NCBI GenBank assembly: GCA_018333525.1
Contig: JAGXTF010000117.1
Coordinates: forward strand, 1-52,984
Origin: Bacteroidota bacterium
GTDB lineage: Bacteria > Bacteroidota > Bacteroidia > NS11-12g > UBA955
Reading direction: 5' to 3'
DNA: 52,984 nt
Below are positions 8,348-16,268 of this stretch, one piece after another. The number at the start of each line of letters is the position of its first letter. Position 1 is the stretch's first letter. Under the pieces are notes generated by a model, which had not been told where the DNA came from, did not search any database, and worked only from the letters and a program-made list of their open reading frames with translations. Made by a program: the position numbers and the translations under genes.

Positions 8348-8748
8348 ATTGTTGAATTATCGGGATTATCTTCACCAAAGCGTTTTGGTTTATAGATTCT
8401 TTTGTATTGCAAGCTTTTACTTCCAAAATTGATGAGCAGGCCAATGGGGAGATCGTATGCGATTACATAATTTTTTGCCTGGGCTAAATGAACCTCATTC
8501 AATTCAATAACTGCTTTGAGTTCGATCATCACTCTTCCATCGACAATAAAATCAGCTCTTCTCGTGCCAATATGAATGCCATCATAAAATATTTTGTGGG
8601 ACTTTTCTCTGGCGAAATCCAAACGCGCTTTATGCAACTCAATAGCCAAACATCTCTGATAAATAACCTCCTGAAAACCGCCGCCAAGTGTATTGTGCAC
8701 CTTCATCGCACAACCAATAATCTTAAATGTAATCTCGTCTAACTCCAT
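8341..8748 (-). CDS. GxxExxY protein (PD-(D/E)XK-like fold)
   Basis: A 135-residue member of the GxxExxY family, named for the motif seen here as GGFQEVIYQRCL. The PD-(D/E)XK-type core is visible as RADFIVDG followed by MIELKAV, which would carry the acidic and lysine residues of a nuclease-like site. The C-terminal strand YDLPIGLLINFGSKSLQYKRI is also typical. Family function is not established. The frame extends 30 codons upstream, but those codons translate the flanking repeat; ATG 8748 (MELDEITFKIIG) matches the family start. Flanking GGATT-type repeats suggest the gene travels or accumulates together with its repeat environment. Confidence 0.85.
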   Translation of the reverse strand: MELDEITFKIIGCAMKVHNTLGGGFQEVIYQRCLAIELHKARLDFAREKSHKIFYDGIHIGTRRADFIVDGRVMIELKAVIELNEVHLAQAKNYVIAYDLPIGLLINFGSKSLQYKRIYKPKRFGEDNPDNSTMS

Positions 8749-8997
8749 TTTTATTTTTAATCTCGTTAATCTTAAGTTCCTGTAAATCCCGATCCAAACC
8801 TTTAATTTACCGCAAATTTTATCAGAATAATTTACCACTCCATAACTATTCCTGAAATTAACCGATTACTTTCATTTCACAACATATTCTGTCAATTAAA
8901 CACCCATTTAAATTGTCCATTGGTCATCGAATTCTCACCATTAACCAACAAATTCTCCATTTTATAAACGCCAATTCCATACTTCCGTCTTTGAGTA

Positions 8998-9432
8998 ATG
9001 GAAATTGTAAAAACAAAACAAATTGTAATGGTATTGACAGTTTTTGGAATACTTTTTTGCGCGTGTAAAAAAGAATCCGGAACCAATACCAATGACAACC
9101 AAAAGGACACCATTGTAAAACCCAGAAATATTCCTGAGGATACCTTATGCAGAAGCTGGACTGTTACCAAATCCACGCACAACGGGGATCCTGACCCGGG
9201 TACCATTGGATTGAATATGGATTTTCACAAAGATGGCACCTATGATTTAACCACAACCGGGTACAAGGGAACATGGGAATTCATCGAGAATTATTCCAAA
9301 ATTCTAATAGACAAAGACGAACCAAAATTCAAAACAACATGGACAGTAAAAAAACTCACCGCAAAGAGTTTTATTGTCACATTTGTCAGTCCATTTTCAG
9401 GTGGTAATGTATATTGGGAAATGGAACCCTAA
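8998..9432 (+). CDS. small lipoprotein, lipocalin-like
   Basis: A 144-residue predicted lipoprotein with lipidated Cys23 (ILFCAC) followed by KKE and a polar Asn/Asp/Gln tether. The mature domain follows the order LCRSWTVTKST, IGLNMDFHKDGTYDLTT, YKGTWEFIENYSKILID, WTVKKLTAKSFIVTF, which matches lipocalin-like lipoproteins of Bacteroidota. It shares this plan with the 7007 gene but little sequence. ATG 8998 is used. The terminator at 9514 follows. No function is known. Confidence 0.7.
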   Translation: MEIVKTKQIVMVLTVFGILFCACKKESGTNTNDNQKDTIVKPRNIPEDTLCRSWTVTKSTHNGDPDPGTIGLNMDFHKDGTYDLTTTGYKGTWEFIENYSKILIDKDEPKFKTTWTVKKLTAKSFIVTFVSPFSGGNVYWEMEP

Positions 9433-9471
9433 AGGTTACGAGGGACGGGTACGAGCTACGGGTTTTTATGT

Positions 9472-9502
9472 GGGAAGTCAGAAGTGAGAAGTGGGATGTA
9501 TT
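9472..9502. repeat. dispersed intergenic word repeat (copy 1)
   Basis: GGAAGTCAGAAGTGAGAAGT followed by GGGATGT. The reverse-complement form recurs at about 37564-37603 and 38761-38790. Just upstream, ACGAGGGACGGGTACGAGCT is similar low-complexity intergenic text. Confidence 0.55.
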
Positions 9503-9513
9503 ATATTCTTCCA

Positions 9514-9547
9514 TAAAAAAAGCGGAATAAATTCCGCTTTTTTTTAT
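9514..9547. terminator. bidirectional rho-independent terminator between 8998 lipoprotein and nuoH
   Basis: Perfect stem AAAAAAGCGGAA/TTCCGCTTTTTT with a TAAA loop. A-tract and T-tract on the two sides serve both convergent transcripts. Confidence 0.9.
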
Positions 9548-9561
9548 ATTATTTTAATTCC

Positions 9562-10605
9562 TTATTTCCCAAATAACAGCATCCATCCACCGGTAATCAC
9601 CATATTGGCAATGGCCAGTGGAATAAGGCCTTTCCAGCCCAAATGCATAAGTTGGTCGTAACGAAAACGAGGCAATGTCCAACGAATCCACATAAAGCAG
9701 AAAATAAAGAAAGATACTTTTGCAAACATCACTCCCACTTCAATCATGGATAGCCAATTGGGATGCGTGGAAAACCAGGCTGCATCCATTCCCGGAAAAT
9801 TGTATCCGCCAAGATAAATACATGCCATTACTGCGGAAGAAATAAACATATTGATATATTCCGCAAACAAATAAAATCCCAATTTCATAGAAGAATATTC
9901 GGTATGGTAACCTCCTATCAACTCTGTTTCACATTCAGGCAAATCAAAAGGTGCGCGGTTGGTTTCTGCCAATGCACAGGTAAAAAATATAATAAATCCA
10001 AGTGGCTGAAAAAAGATATTCCATTTCATTCCATGCCAGCCACTTTGTTCATCAACAATATGGCGAAGACTCAAATCGCCGCTCATCATGATTACTGCAA
10101 TCAAGGCAAGTCCCATTGCCAACTCATAGCTTATCATTTGCGAGCTGGCGCGAATTGCACCATAAAGTGAATATTTATTATTGGAAGCCCATCCTCCGAT
10201 CATAATTCCATATACACCAACACTCACAATTCCCATGATATACAGAATCCCGATATCCACATCTGCAACCTGCAGCGATATGGTGCGACCGCCCAGTATC
10301 AAATCTCCTCCCCATGGAATTACTGCACTGGTAATGCAAGCAGTAACCATGGCAATTCCGGGACCTAAAATAAACAACCATTTTTCGGCATTTTTGGGAA
10401 TAAGTTCTTCCTTAAAAAACATTTTACCGGCATCTGCCAAAGGTTGAAAAATTCCAAAAATTCCGGCGCGATTTGGACCAAGCCTGTCTTGCAAAAATGC
10501 TGCAACCTTCCTTTCACCATAGGTAAGATACGTTGCAATTCCAAGTGTAATTGCAGTGAGTATTAATACCAAAATACTTTTTTCCAATATCAATGAAAAT
10601 TCCAT
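9562..10605 (-). CDS. nuoH: NADH-quinone oxidoreductase subunit H
   Basis: Membrane subunit of complex I that, with the connecting arm, forms the quinone pocket and the first proton path. At 347 residues it has normal length, with about eight membrane helices. Family signatures are clear: YGERKVAAFLQDRLGPNRAG near the N-terminus, QPLADAGKMFFKEELIP, IRASSQMISYELAMGL, and the quinone-site loop CALAETNRAPFDLPECETEL followed by GYHTEYSSMKLG. Its ATG overlaps the nuoG stop by one nucleotide (TGATG), so it is translationally coupled to nuoG. A strong terminator follows, so nuoI and the later subunits are not in this transcript. Confidence 0.97.
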   Translation of the reverse strand: MEFSLILEKSILVLILTAITLGIATYLTYGERKVAAFLQDRLGPNRAGIFGIFQPLADAGKMFFKEELIPKNAEKWLFILGPGIAMVTACITSAVIPWGGDLILGGRTISLQVADVDIGILYIMGIVSVGVYGIMIGGWASNNKYSLYGAIRASSQMISYELAMGLALIAVIMMSGDLSLRHIVDEQSGWHGMKWNIFFQPLGFIIFFTCALAETNRAPFDLPECETELIGGYHTEYSSMKLGFYLFAEYINMFISSAVMACIYLGGYNFPGMDAAWFSTHPNWLSMIEVGVMFAKVSFFIFCFMWIRWTLPRFRYDQLMHLGWKGLIPLAIANMVITGGWMLLFGK

Positions 10606-11555
10606 CAGGCTTTATTCAATAAGGTGGTGTGTTCGGGAATCGGAGTCTCATATTTATTTGCAGAAATTACCGAATGTCGATTGATATGTCTTGGCCCTTC
10701 AATAGTCCAGTCAGACATTTCTTTCTTTTCAAAACGGCATTCGTTGCAAATAAATTCTTTCACTTCACCATACTGGTCTTTTCTCGCAGTTACCCTGGCA
10801 ATGTCATTGCCAATCATCCAAACCACGGCATTTCCGCTGCATTTGCTGCAATTGCGATGCGCATCCATTGGTTTGGTATACCAAACACGGCTTTTAAACC
10901 GAAATGTTTTATCTGTTAATGCACCTACCGGACAAACATCAATTACATTTCCAATAAAATCATTATCCAGCGCATTCTGGATGTAAGTGCTAATTTCCGA
11001 TTGGTCTCCTCTTTTTATAATTCCATGTTCTCTTTTTTCCGTAAGCTGGTCCGCGGTGTAAACACAACGATAACACAGAATACAGCGTGTCATGTGCAAT
11101 TTGATATATTCGCCAATATCAATTTTGTCAAATTCGCGACGCTCAAATTCATAACGGCTGTGTTCCATACCGTGTTCAAATGCCAAATTTTGCAGGTCAC
11201 ATTCACCGGCCTGATCACAAATAGGACAATCCAAAGGATGGTTGATGAGCAAAAACTCCACAACTCCTTTTCGCGCATCCAAAGTTCTGTCACTGGTTTT
11301 ATTTTTCACCTCCATTCCATCCATCACTGTAGTGCTGCAACTTGCAACCAGCTTAGGCATGGGTCTCGGATCTTTTTCGCTTCCCTTGCTCACTTCCACC
11401 AGGCAAGTGCGGCATTTACCACCGCTACCTTTCAGGGAACTGTAATAACACATGGCCGGCGGAACAACATCACCGCCTATCATTCGGGCGGCATTCAGAA
11501 TGGTGGTGCCCTCCGGCACTTCAATCTGTTTTCCGTCTATGGTAACTAATGGCAT
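10605..11555 (-). CDS. nuoG: NADH-quinone oxidoreductase subunit G, short (Fe-S domains only)
   Basis: Peripheral-arm subunit of complex I carrying iron-sulfur clusters. Residues ~1-80 are a 2Fe-2S ferredoxin domain (CYYSSLKGSGGKCRTCLVEV and a later Cys in VASCST). Next come the His-Cys motif HPLDCPICDQAGECDLQ and the 4Fe-4S motif CILCYRCVYTAD with a further Cys in VIDVCPVGAL. A CSKC...ICNEC segment near the C-terminus marks the start of the molybdopterin-type fold. The protein then stops at 316 residues, whereas enterobacterial NuoG has about 900; the short form is normal in many Bacteroidota. ATG 11555 (MPLVTIDG) is chosen over an upstream TTG that overlaps the promoter box. It follows an FkbM methyltransferase gene rather than nuoF. 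Confidence 0.93.
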   Translation of the reverse strand: MPLVTIDGKQIEVPEGTTILNAARMIGGDVVPPAMCYYSSLKGSGGKCRTCLVEVSKGSEKDPRPMPKLVASCSTTVMDGMEVKNKTSDRTLDARKGVVEFLLINHPLDCPICDQAGECDLQNLAFEHGMEHSRYEFERREFDKIDIGEYIKLHMTRCILCYRCVYTADQLTEKREHGIIKRGDQSEISTYIQNALDNDFIGNVIDVCPVGALTDKTFRFKSRVWYTKPMDAHRNCSKCSGNAVVWMIGNDIARVTARKDQYGEVKEFICNECRFEKKEMSDWTIEGPRHINRHSVISANKYETPIPEHTTLLNKA

Positions 11556-11585
11556 TTTCGTTAAAGAAATTGGCTTTATTCCGTG

Positions 11586-11593
11586 CAAAAATA
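11586..11593 (-). promoter_or_regulatory. TATTTTTG -7 promoter box before nuoG
   Basis: Exact TAnnTTTG match on the minus strand, 30 nt before ATG 11555. It would let nuoG-nuoH be transcribed independently of the methyltransferase gene upstream. Confidence 0.55.
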
Positions 11594-11655
11594 GTTAAAC
11601 CAAACCATGAAATTGGATTTTTTTTATGCATAAAACAAATGAGTTAAAACGCTCG

Positions 11656-12465
11656 TCAATCCACACTCTCAGACATTTTAAGGTTATAGAAATATCCGAT
11701 GATCCCTCTTTTTTCATATGTATATCCAACAACATCAAATGCGGATTTCACTTTTTGAAACACTTTATCTCCAAATCGCTCAGTGTGAAACTCAATTAAC
11801 CAGTGTCCTGCACAGGTCAGAGAGTTATTTTGAATCACAGAATCCATCACTTCAGCTTCCGCCCCTTCCACATCCAGTTTTACCAAATCACATGGATTTT
11901 CCAATAACCATTTTCCGAAATCTATTGCGGAAATTTTTATTGCGGAATTGCCGGATTCTGAAAAATTGCGATTGGTTGTTGAAGTCGAATTATCTCCGGA
12001 AAAATAAAGTTCTGTGTTCTTATTCCATGCCGCAAATTTCAACAATTCGGGTTTGTTATTTTCGGAAAATGGAATTGCAGAAATATTTTCTTTCAATAAT
12101 TCAAAATTTCTTTCATCGGGTTCCATTGCGGTATATCGTATATCTCCAAAATTCTGATAAAAATAAAACAGTGAAAATCCTTGATTGGCGCCAACATCCG
12201 CTATTTTACCAATACCTTTTTTTGGATACAATTCATAGGGTTTCTCCAGCCATATTTCCTTAATCATAAATTGGGTATCGGCAGGATTACAAACGTGAAA
12301 TTCCTTGCCAAAAAAGCGAATAAAAACCGAGCCGTCTGATTGTTTTTTTCTGCGCAGTTTCAGCTGCAATACGGCATAAAATACCTGCAGTTTTACCTGC
12401 AAAGAAATTCCAGACTTGGTTAAAATTTTTAGCAGGTCAATTGTCGCAAGAATTGCTTTTTTCAA
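11656..12465 (-). CDS. FkbM-family SAM-dependent methyltransferase inserted between nuoF and nuoG
   Basis: A 269-residue class I methyltransferase. The SAM-binding motif is IADVGANQGFSLFYFY (~88-103), followed by the acidic loop YTAMEPDERNFELLKEN and the FkbM signature CDLVKLDVEGAEAEVM (~192-207), with HWLIEFH near the end. FkbM enzymes O-methylate sugars or natural products; the substrate here is unknown. It is not a complex I subunit. The gene starts with TTG (no ATG nearby), 21 nt after the nuoF stop, and ends 100 nt before nuoG ATG, on the same strand. It may be co-transcribed with nuoE-nuoF. It looks like a late insertion that split the nuoF-nuoG junction. Confidence 0.9.
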   Translation of the reverse strand: MKKAILATIDLLKILTKSGISLQVKLQVFYAVLQLKLRRKKQSDGSVFIRFFGKEFHVCNPADTQFMIKEIWLEKPYELYPKKGIGKIADVGANQGFSLFYFYQNFGDIRYTAMEPDERNFELLKENISAIPFSENNKPELLKFAAWNKNTELYFSGDNSTSTTNRNFSESGNSAIKISAIDFGKWLLENPCDLVKLDVEGAEAEVMDSVIQNNSLTCAGHWLIEFHTERFGDKVFQKVKSAFDVVGYTYEKRGIIGYFYNLKMSESVD

Positions 12466-12486
12466 TATGCAACAATTAGGTTTTTA

Positions 12487-13839
12487 TCAGGCGGTTACCG
12501 GTTCAAATACCTTTTCTGCAACTAGTCCGTAATTCTTTTCCAAACAGCGAACCGGTTCATTTACATGCCATTCAAACTCTTCTCTGAAATGGCGTATGGC
12601 CGCTGCAACCGGCCAGGCTGCCGCATCTCCCAAAGGACAAATGGTATTGCCTTCAATCTTTCTTTGAATGTCCCACAACAAATCAATATCTTCCATTTTA
12701 CCGTGGCCATATTCCAATCTGTGCAGTACTTTTTCCATCCAACCGGTACCTTCTCTGCAAGGGCTGCACTGACCACAACTTTCGTGGTGGTAAAATCTGG
12801 TGAAATTCCAGGTATTTCTTACGATGCACTGGTCTTCATCGTACACAACAAAGCCGCCTGACCCCAACATACTTCCTGTTGCAAAGCCGCCATCAGCAAG
12901 ACTTTCATAAGACATTAAACGGTCTTGCCCTGCAGCTGTTTTACAAACCAGATAATGGGGTAAAATCGGAACTGAAGAACCACCCGGAACACAGGCCTTT
13001 AATTTTTTGCCATTTTTTATTCCGCCACAATATTGATCGCTGTAAATGAATTCTTCCACCGTAATATTCATTTCAATTTCGAATACTCCGGGCTTATTAA
13101 TATTTCCACTTGCAGAAATTAATTTGGTTCCCGTAGAACGCCCAATGCCAATTTTCGCATACTCGGCTCCACCATCATTAATAATTGGAACAACCGCTGC
13201 AATGGTTTCTACATTATTCACCACTGTTGGATTTTGCCATAAACCTTTTACTGCCGGAAATGGAGGTTTAATTCTGGGGTTACCACGCTCTCCTTCCAGA
13301 CTTTCAATCAATGCCGTTTCTTCTCCACAGATATAGGCACCTGCGCCGCAGGTGACAGCCAAATCAAAATCATATCCCGATCCCAAAATGTTTTTACCAA
13401 GCCATCCGTTTTGGTAAGCTTCTGCAATCGCTTTTTCCAGAATACGCAGCACATACATGTATTCGCCACGTATATAAATATAGCCCTGATTTGCACCCAA
13501 CGCATAACTACTGGTAACCATCCCTTCCACCAAAAGGTGTGGAATTTTTTCCATCAGGTAACGGTCTTTAAAAGTTCCGGGCTCACTTTCATCTGCATTA
13601 CACAGCAGAAATCTGGGAACACCTTCGGGTTTTGCAATGAAACTCCATTTCATTCCAGTGGGAAATCCAGCGCCTCCCCTTCCCCGCAAACCACTGGTTT
13701 TTACTTCTTCCAGCACTTCCTCGGGAGTCATTTTTTTAAGTGCTTTTTCAACACTTCTATATCCGCCTTCTTTGCGATAAACATCGTAGGTATTTATTCC
13801 TGCAACGTTAACTTTATCCAATAACAACTGTCTTCCCAT
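12487..13839 (-). CDS. nuoF: NADH-quinone oxidoreductase subunit F
   Basis: NADH-binding subunit of complex I, 450 residues, holding FMN and one 4Fe-4S cluster. Visible motifs are GLRGRGGAGFPTGMKWSF (NADH/FMN glycine-rich loop), CNADESEPGTFKDR, GAGAYICGEETALIESLEG, and the cluster ligands ESCGQCSPCREGTGW plus Cys in NTICPLGDAAAW. Length and motif order are normal. It begins 3 nt after the nuoE stop. Electrons pass from NADH through FMN to the clusters in NuoE and NuoG. Confidence 0.97.
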   Translation of the reverse strand: MGRQLLLDKVNVAGINTYDVYRKEGGYRSVEKALKKMTPEEVLEEVKTSGLRGRGGAGFPTGMKWSFIAKPEGVPRFLLCNADESEPGTFKDRYLMEKIPHLLVEGMVTSSYALGANQGYIYIRGEYMYVLRILEKAIAEAYQNGWLGKNILGSGYDFDLAVTCGAGAYICGEETALIESLEGERGNPRIKPPFPAVKGLWQNPTVVNNVETIAAVVPIINDGGAEYAKIGIGRSTGTKLISASGNINKPGVFEIEMNITVEEFIYSDQYCGGIKNGKKLKACVPGGSSVPILPHYLVCKTAAGQDRLMSYESLADGGFATGSMLGSGGFVVYDEDQCIVRNTWNFTRFYHHESCGQCSPCREGTGWMEKVLHRLEYGHGKMEDIDLLWDIQRKIEGNTICPLGDAAAWPVAAAIRHFREEFEWHVNEPVRCLEKNYGLVAEKVFEPVTA

Positions 13840-13842
13840 TGC

Positions 13843-14376
13843 TTACATCCCCATATAATTTGCCTTCGGATTCTTCCTATATGCCTCTATCAGGGCATCC
13901 ACTTTCTCTTCCGTAAGGTGTTCGTGGTATTTCTCTCCGCATTGCAACATTGGTGCATAACCGCATGCACCCAAACATTCTACACTTTTTAAAGTGAATA
14001 TTCCATCTGCCGTTGTTTCACCATCTTTAATACCGAGTTTGTTTTCGATATAGCTGATAATTTTTTCTGCTCCTTCAATTGCACAAGGTCCGGTACGGCA
14101 AACTTCCAGTTTTACTTTCCCAACGGGCACGGTATCGTACATGCTGTAAAACGTAGCTACCTCATACACTTCAATTGGCTGAATATGCAGCAATCTGGCG
14201 ATGTAATCCATCACAGGCACGTCCAGCCAGCCATAATGGGCCTGGGCAATATGCAGCACCCGCAATAATGCACTCTTTTGTTTTCCCTCCGGAAAAAGCT
14301 TTATGATTCGATCTACTTCCGCGAGCATTTCGGGAGTAAATTCGGTTGTTTGTTTAACGGCTTCCACTGATTGCAA
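13843..14376 (-). CDS. nuoE: NADH-quinone oxidoreductase subunit E
   Basis: Complex I 24-kDa subunit, 177 residues, with a thioredoxin-like 2Fe-2S domain. Ligands are seen in EVCRTGPCAIEGAEKI and ECLGACGYAPMLQ. The N-terminal helical part (ALLRVLHIAQAHYGWLDVPV, then EVYEVATFYSMYD) is typical. The frame has no ATG at its start; TTG 14376 or GTG 14367 must be used. A TATATTCG box lies 9 nt before the TTG, so the transcript would be nearly leaderless. nuoA-D are not upstream, so this is the first gene of a separate nuo unit. Confidence 0.95.
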   Translation of the reverse strand: MQSVEAVKQTTEFTPEMLAEVDRIIKLFPEGKQKSALLRVLHIAQAHYGWLDVPVMDYIARLLHIQPIEVYEVATFYSMYDTVPVGKVKLEVCRTGPCAIEGAEKIISYIENKLGIKDGETTADGIFTLKSVECLGACGYAPMLQCGEKYHEHLTEEKVDALIEAYRKNPKANYMGM

Positions 14377-14385
14377 TAACAGGCG

Positions 14386-14393
14386 CGAATATA
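14386..14393 (-). promoter_or_regulatory. TATATTCG box before nuoE
   Basis: TAnnTTCG variant of the -7 consensus on the minus strand, 9 nt from the TTG start. Confidence 0.45.
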
Positions 14394-14829
14394 AAACAGA
14401 GCGAACTTGTTATGAAGCATCTAAAGCCTTTTTTCTTTTCGATCGAAAAACCCGGATATGCCTGCATTTCAAAGTTTATTGGACTGTTTTTGCAGAGGAA
14501 GGGAATACGGCTCAAAATTTGATCCAACCTTTTTCGGAAATTTGTGCCTCCTTTCCCGGGCTTTAATGACCAAAATTGACATGGGCAGATTAGGATCTAT
14601 TTCTGATGCTGATTTTGTTGACGGCTCAAACCACATTGCAGCAGATATGCCGTGCACCTGAACTTTACAGTTATTTTCATGAACACAGGCAACAAGAACC
14701 CGAATAGGATTTATCCATTTTCTTTTTGTCCATTACAGATGATTGAATCCCATCAGAAGATCTAAAAGACAGGAAGTTACCTTTTCATTCTGCAAAATGC
14801 AATATTTATCTAAACAGTTTTGAATGTCT
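14394..14829. other. gene-free stretch between divergent nuoE and MBL hydrolase
   Basis: About 440 nt between divergent genes. Short frames exist on both strands at 14458-14661 but have no recognisable domains, no signal peptide and no good start. Apart from the two promoter boxes at its ends, nothing is seen. Confidence 0.5.
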
Positions 14830-14837
14830 TAAATTTG
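14830..14837 (+). promoter_or_regulatory. TAAATTTG -7 promoter box of the MBL hydrolase
   Basis: Exact TAnnTTTG match, 3 nt before ATG 14841. The expected transcription start falls on the start codon, so the mRNA is probably leaderless. Confidence 0.6.
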
Positions 14838-14840
14838 CAT

Positions 14841-15476
14841 ATGCAATTGCATGTTTTCACATTCAATCCTTTGCAGGAAAACACTTATGTAATCTGGGAT
14901 GAAAACAGTATGGAATGCGCAATTGTAGATCCGGGAAATTACAACAGTACCGAAAATCAAATTCTGCGAGATTTTATTTTAAATCAGAATTTAAATCCGG
15001 TGTTTCTGCTTGGCACGCATGCACATATAGACCATATTTTTGGGAATTGGTTTGTAAAACACCACTGGAATATTTCCTATTTGTTACATTCCGACGGATT
15101 GCCAATGTTTCACAGAAGTGAGCAAATGGCTGCGCTCTGGGGGCTCAATTACACCCCATCTCCCATGCCGGATTTACCACTTGAACACCGTCAAAAATTA
15201 AATATTGGAAACACGGAATTAGAAATCCGCCTGGTACCCGGACATGCACCGGGACATGTGATTTTTGTTAATCATAGCGATCGTTGGGTGATTGGCGGAG
15301 ATACTTTATTTAAAGGGAGCATTGGACGCACCGATTTACCTGGAGGTGATCACGAATTATTGCTGGAAAAAATCCGCGAAGAAATGTTTACACTTCCCGA
15401 TGATTATTTGGTTTATAGTGGCCATGGACCTGAAACAAACATCGGATTTGAAAGAAATCACAATCCATTTTTCTAG
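14841..15476 (+). CDS. MBL-fold metallo-hydrolase, glyoxalase II-like
   Basis: A 211-residue cytoplasmic metallo-beta-lactamase-fold enzyme. Metal ligands are visible in GTHAHIDH (His60, His62, Asp64, His65), LVPGHAPGHVIF, the aspartate in VIGGDTLFKGSIGRTDLPGG and the late histidine in YSGHGPETNIG. This pattern is that of the glyoxalase II / YcbL branch, which hydrolyses thioesters such as S-lactoylglutathione, though glutathione use in this organism is uncertain. The N-terminus FTFNPLQENTYVIWDE fits family starts at ATG 14841. An upstream in-frame TTG at 14820 lies before the promoter box and can be dismissed. Confidence 0.92.
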   Translation: MQLHVFTFNPLQENTYVIWDENSMECAIVDPGNYNSTENQILRDFILNQNLNPVFLLGTHAHIDHIFGNWFVKHHWNISYLLHSDGLPMFHRSEQMAALWGLNYTPSPMPDLPLEHRQKLNIGNTELEIRLVPGHAPGHVIFVNHSDRWVIGGDTLFKGSIGRTDLPGGDHELLLEKIREEMFTLPDDYLVYSGHGPETNIGFERNHNPFF

Positions 15477-15526
15477 AAGCTAATTCGAATAACCTGTTAG
15501 ATTTTTTTTAGAGAAACTGCTAACTT

Positions 15527-16132
15527 TTATTGCGTCATTTTGTGGTAGCGTACATGGTAGTCTACCAGATCTCTGGTTTCGTATAAACCATTCTGGTAAT
15601 ACCACTCAGACTTAACAATCCCTATGCTGTCGGCCACATAAATCTGCACATATTTGCCTGAATCGGCATAATAATTTTCATAATTTCTGCACTTCATTAC
15701 CTTATTAAAAATGCGATCTCCAACACGAAAACTGTCATAAAATCCTAAATATCTGTAATTGTTATAGGTAGATATGGAATCTCTGGTTTTGAATCCAATA
15801 TAAATAAGCGCATTGGGCCAGTTTTTCCAGCAATCCGTAAAATTGACCATCTGGCAATAATCTTCAGAACGAACCTTATTCCGCATTTTCATTAAATAAG
15901 CAACCATACTAACCGGATTTTCCGGTTTCCCTGAAATCACTTCGGACTCCGATGTTGCGTAAATCTTTACTGAATCTATTGTACCATCTGAACTTCGGTA
16001 TTTCCAACAGCTTCCTTTTTCAAACAAAAACCCGTACATAGAGGAGTCAATGGGTATACTTCCAGCATGTCTGCTGCGGTTTTCACAAGCGCAAACAAAA
16101 AGGAGGAGAAAACAACCCATCATAAAACGCAT
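15527..16132 (-). CDS. lipoprotein, tandem paralogue 1 of a ~200-residue family
   Basis: A 201-residue predicted lipoprotein with lipidated Cys16 (LLFVCAC). It shares with the next gene upstream the frame PIDSxMxGxLFxxGSxWxY, GxxDsV, and near the C-terminus VADSIGxVxxExYxxxxLxxTRxLVxYxVxYH. The repeated aromatic and DSI patterns suggest a beta-rich periplasmic or surface domain. I do not recognise the family. The start is ATG 16132. It lies 136 nt downstream of its paralogue on the same strand and could be co-transcribed. Confidence 0.75.
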   Translation of the reverse strand: MRFMMGCFLLLFVCACENRSRHAGSIPIDSSMYGFLFEKGSCWKYRSSDGTIDSVKIYATSESEVISGKPENPVSMVAYLMKMRNKVRSEDYCQMVNFTDCWKNWPNALIYIGFKTRDSISTYNNYRYLGFYDSFRVGDRIFNKVMKCRNYENYYADSGKYVQIYVADSIGIVKSEWYYQNGLYETRDLVDYHVRYHKMTQ

Positions 16133-16268
16133 AAGGATAATACAACAAAAGTGTATTTTACCCTAAATGAAAATTGTAAATATTTGGTTAGAGAACTTTA
16201 TAGGATAATATCTGGTGTTGAAGAACTTTCCTGATTCCAGTAAGCCGTTCCTTTAGAAAGCTCTGTAA

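Noticed and set aside
14458-14661. Overlapping short frames on both strands between nuoE and the MBL hydrolase
   Set aside because: No domain, no signal, no promoter box, and they are mirror images of each other.
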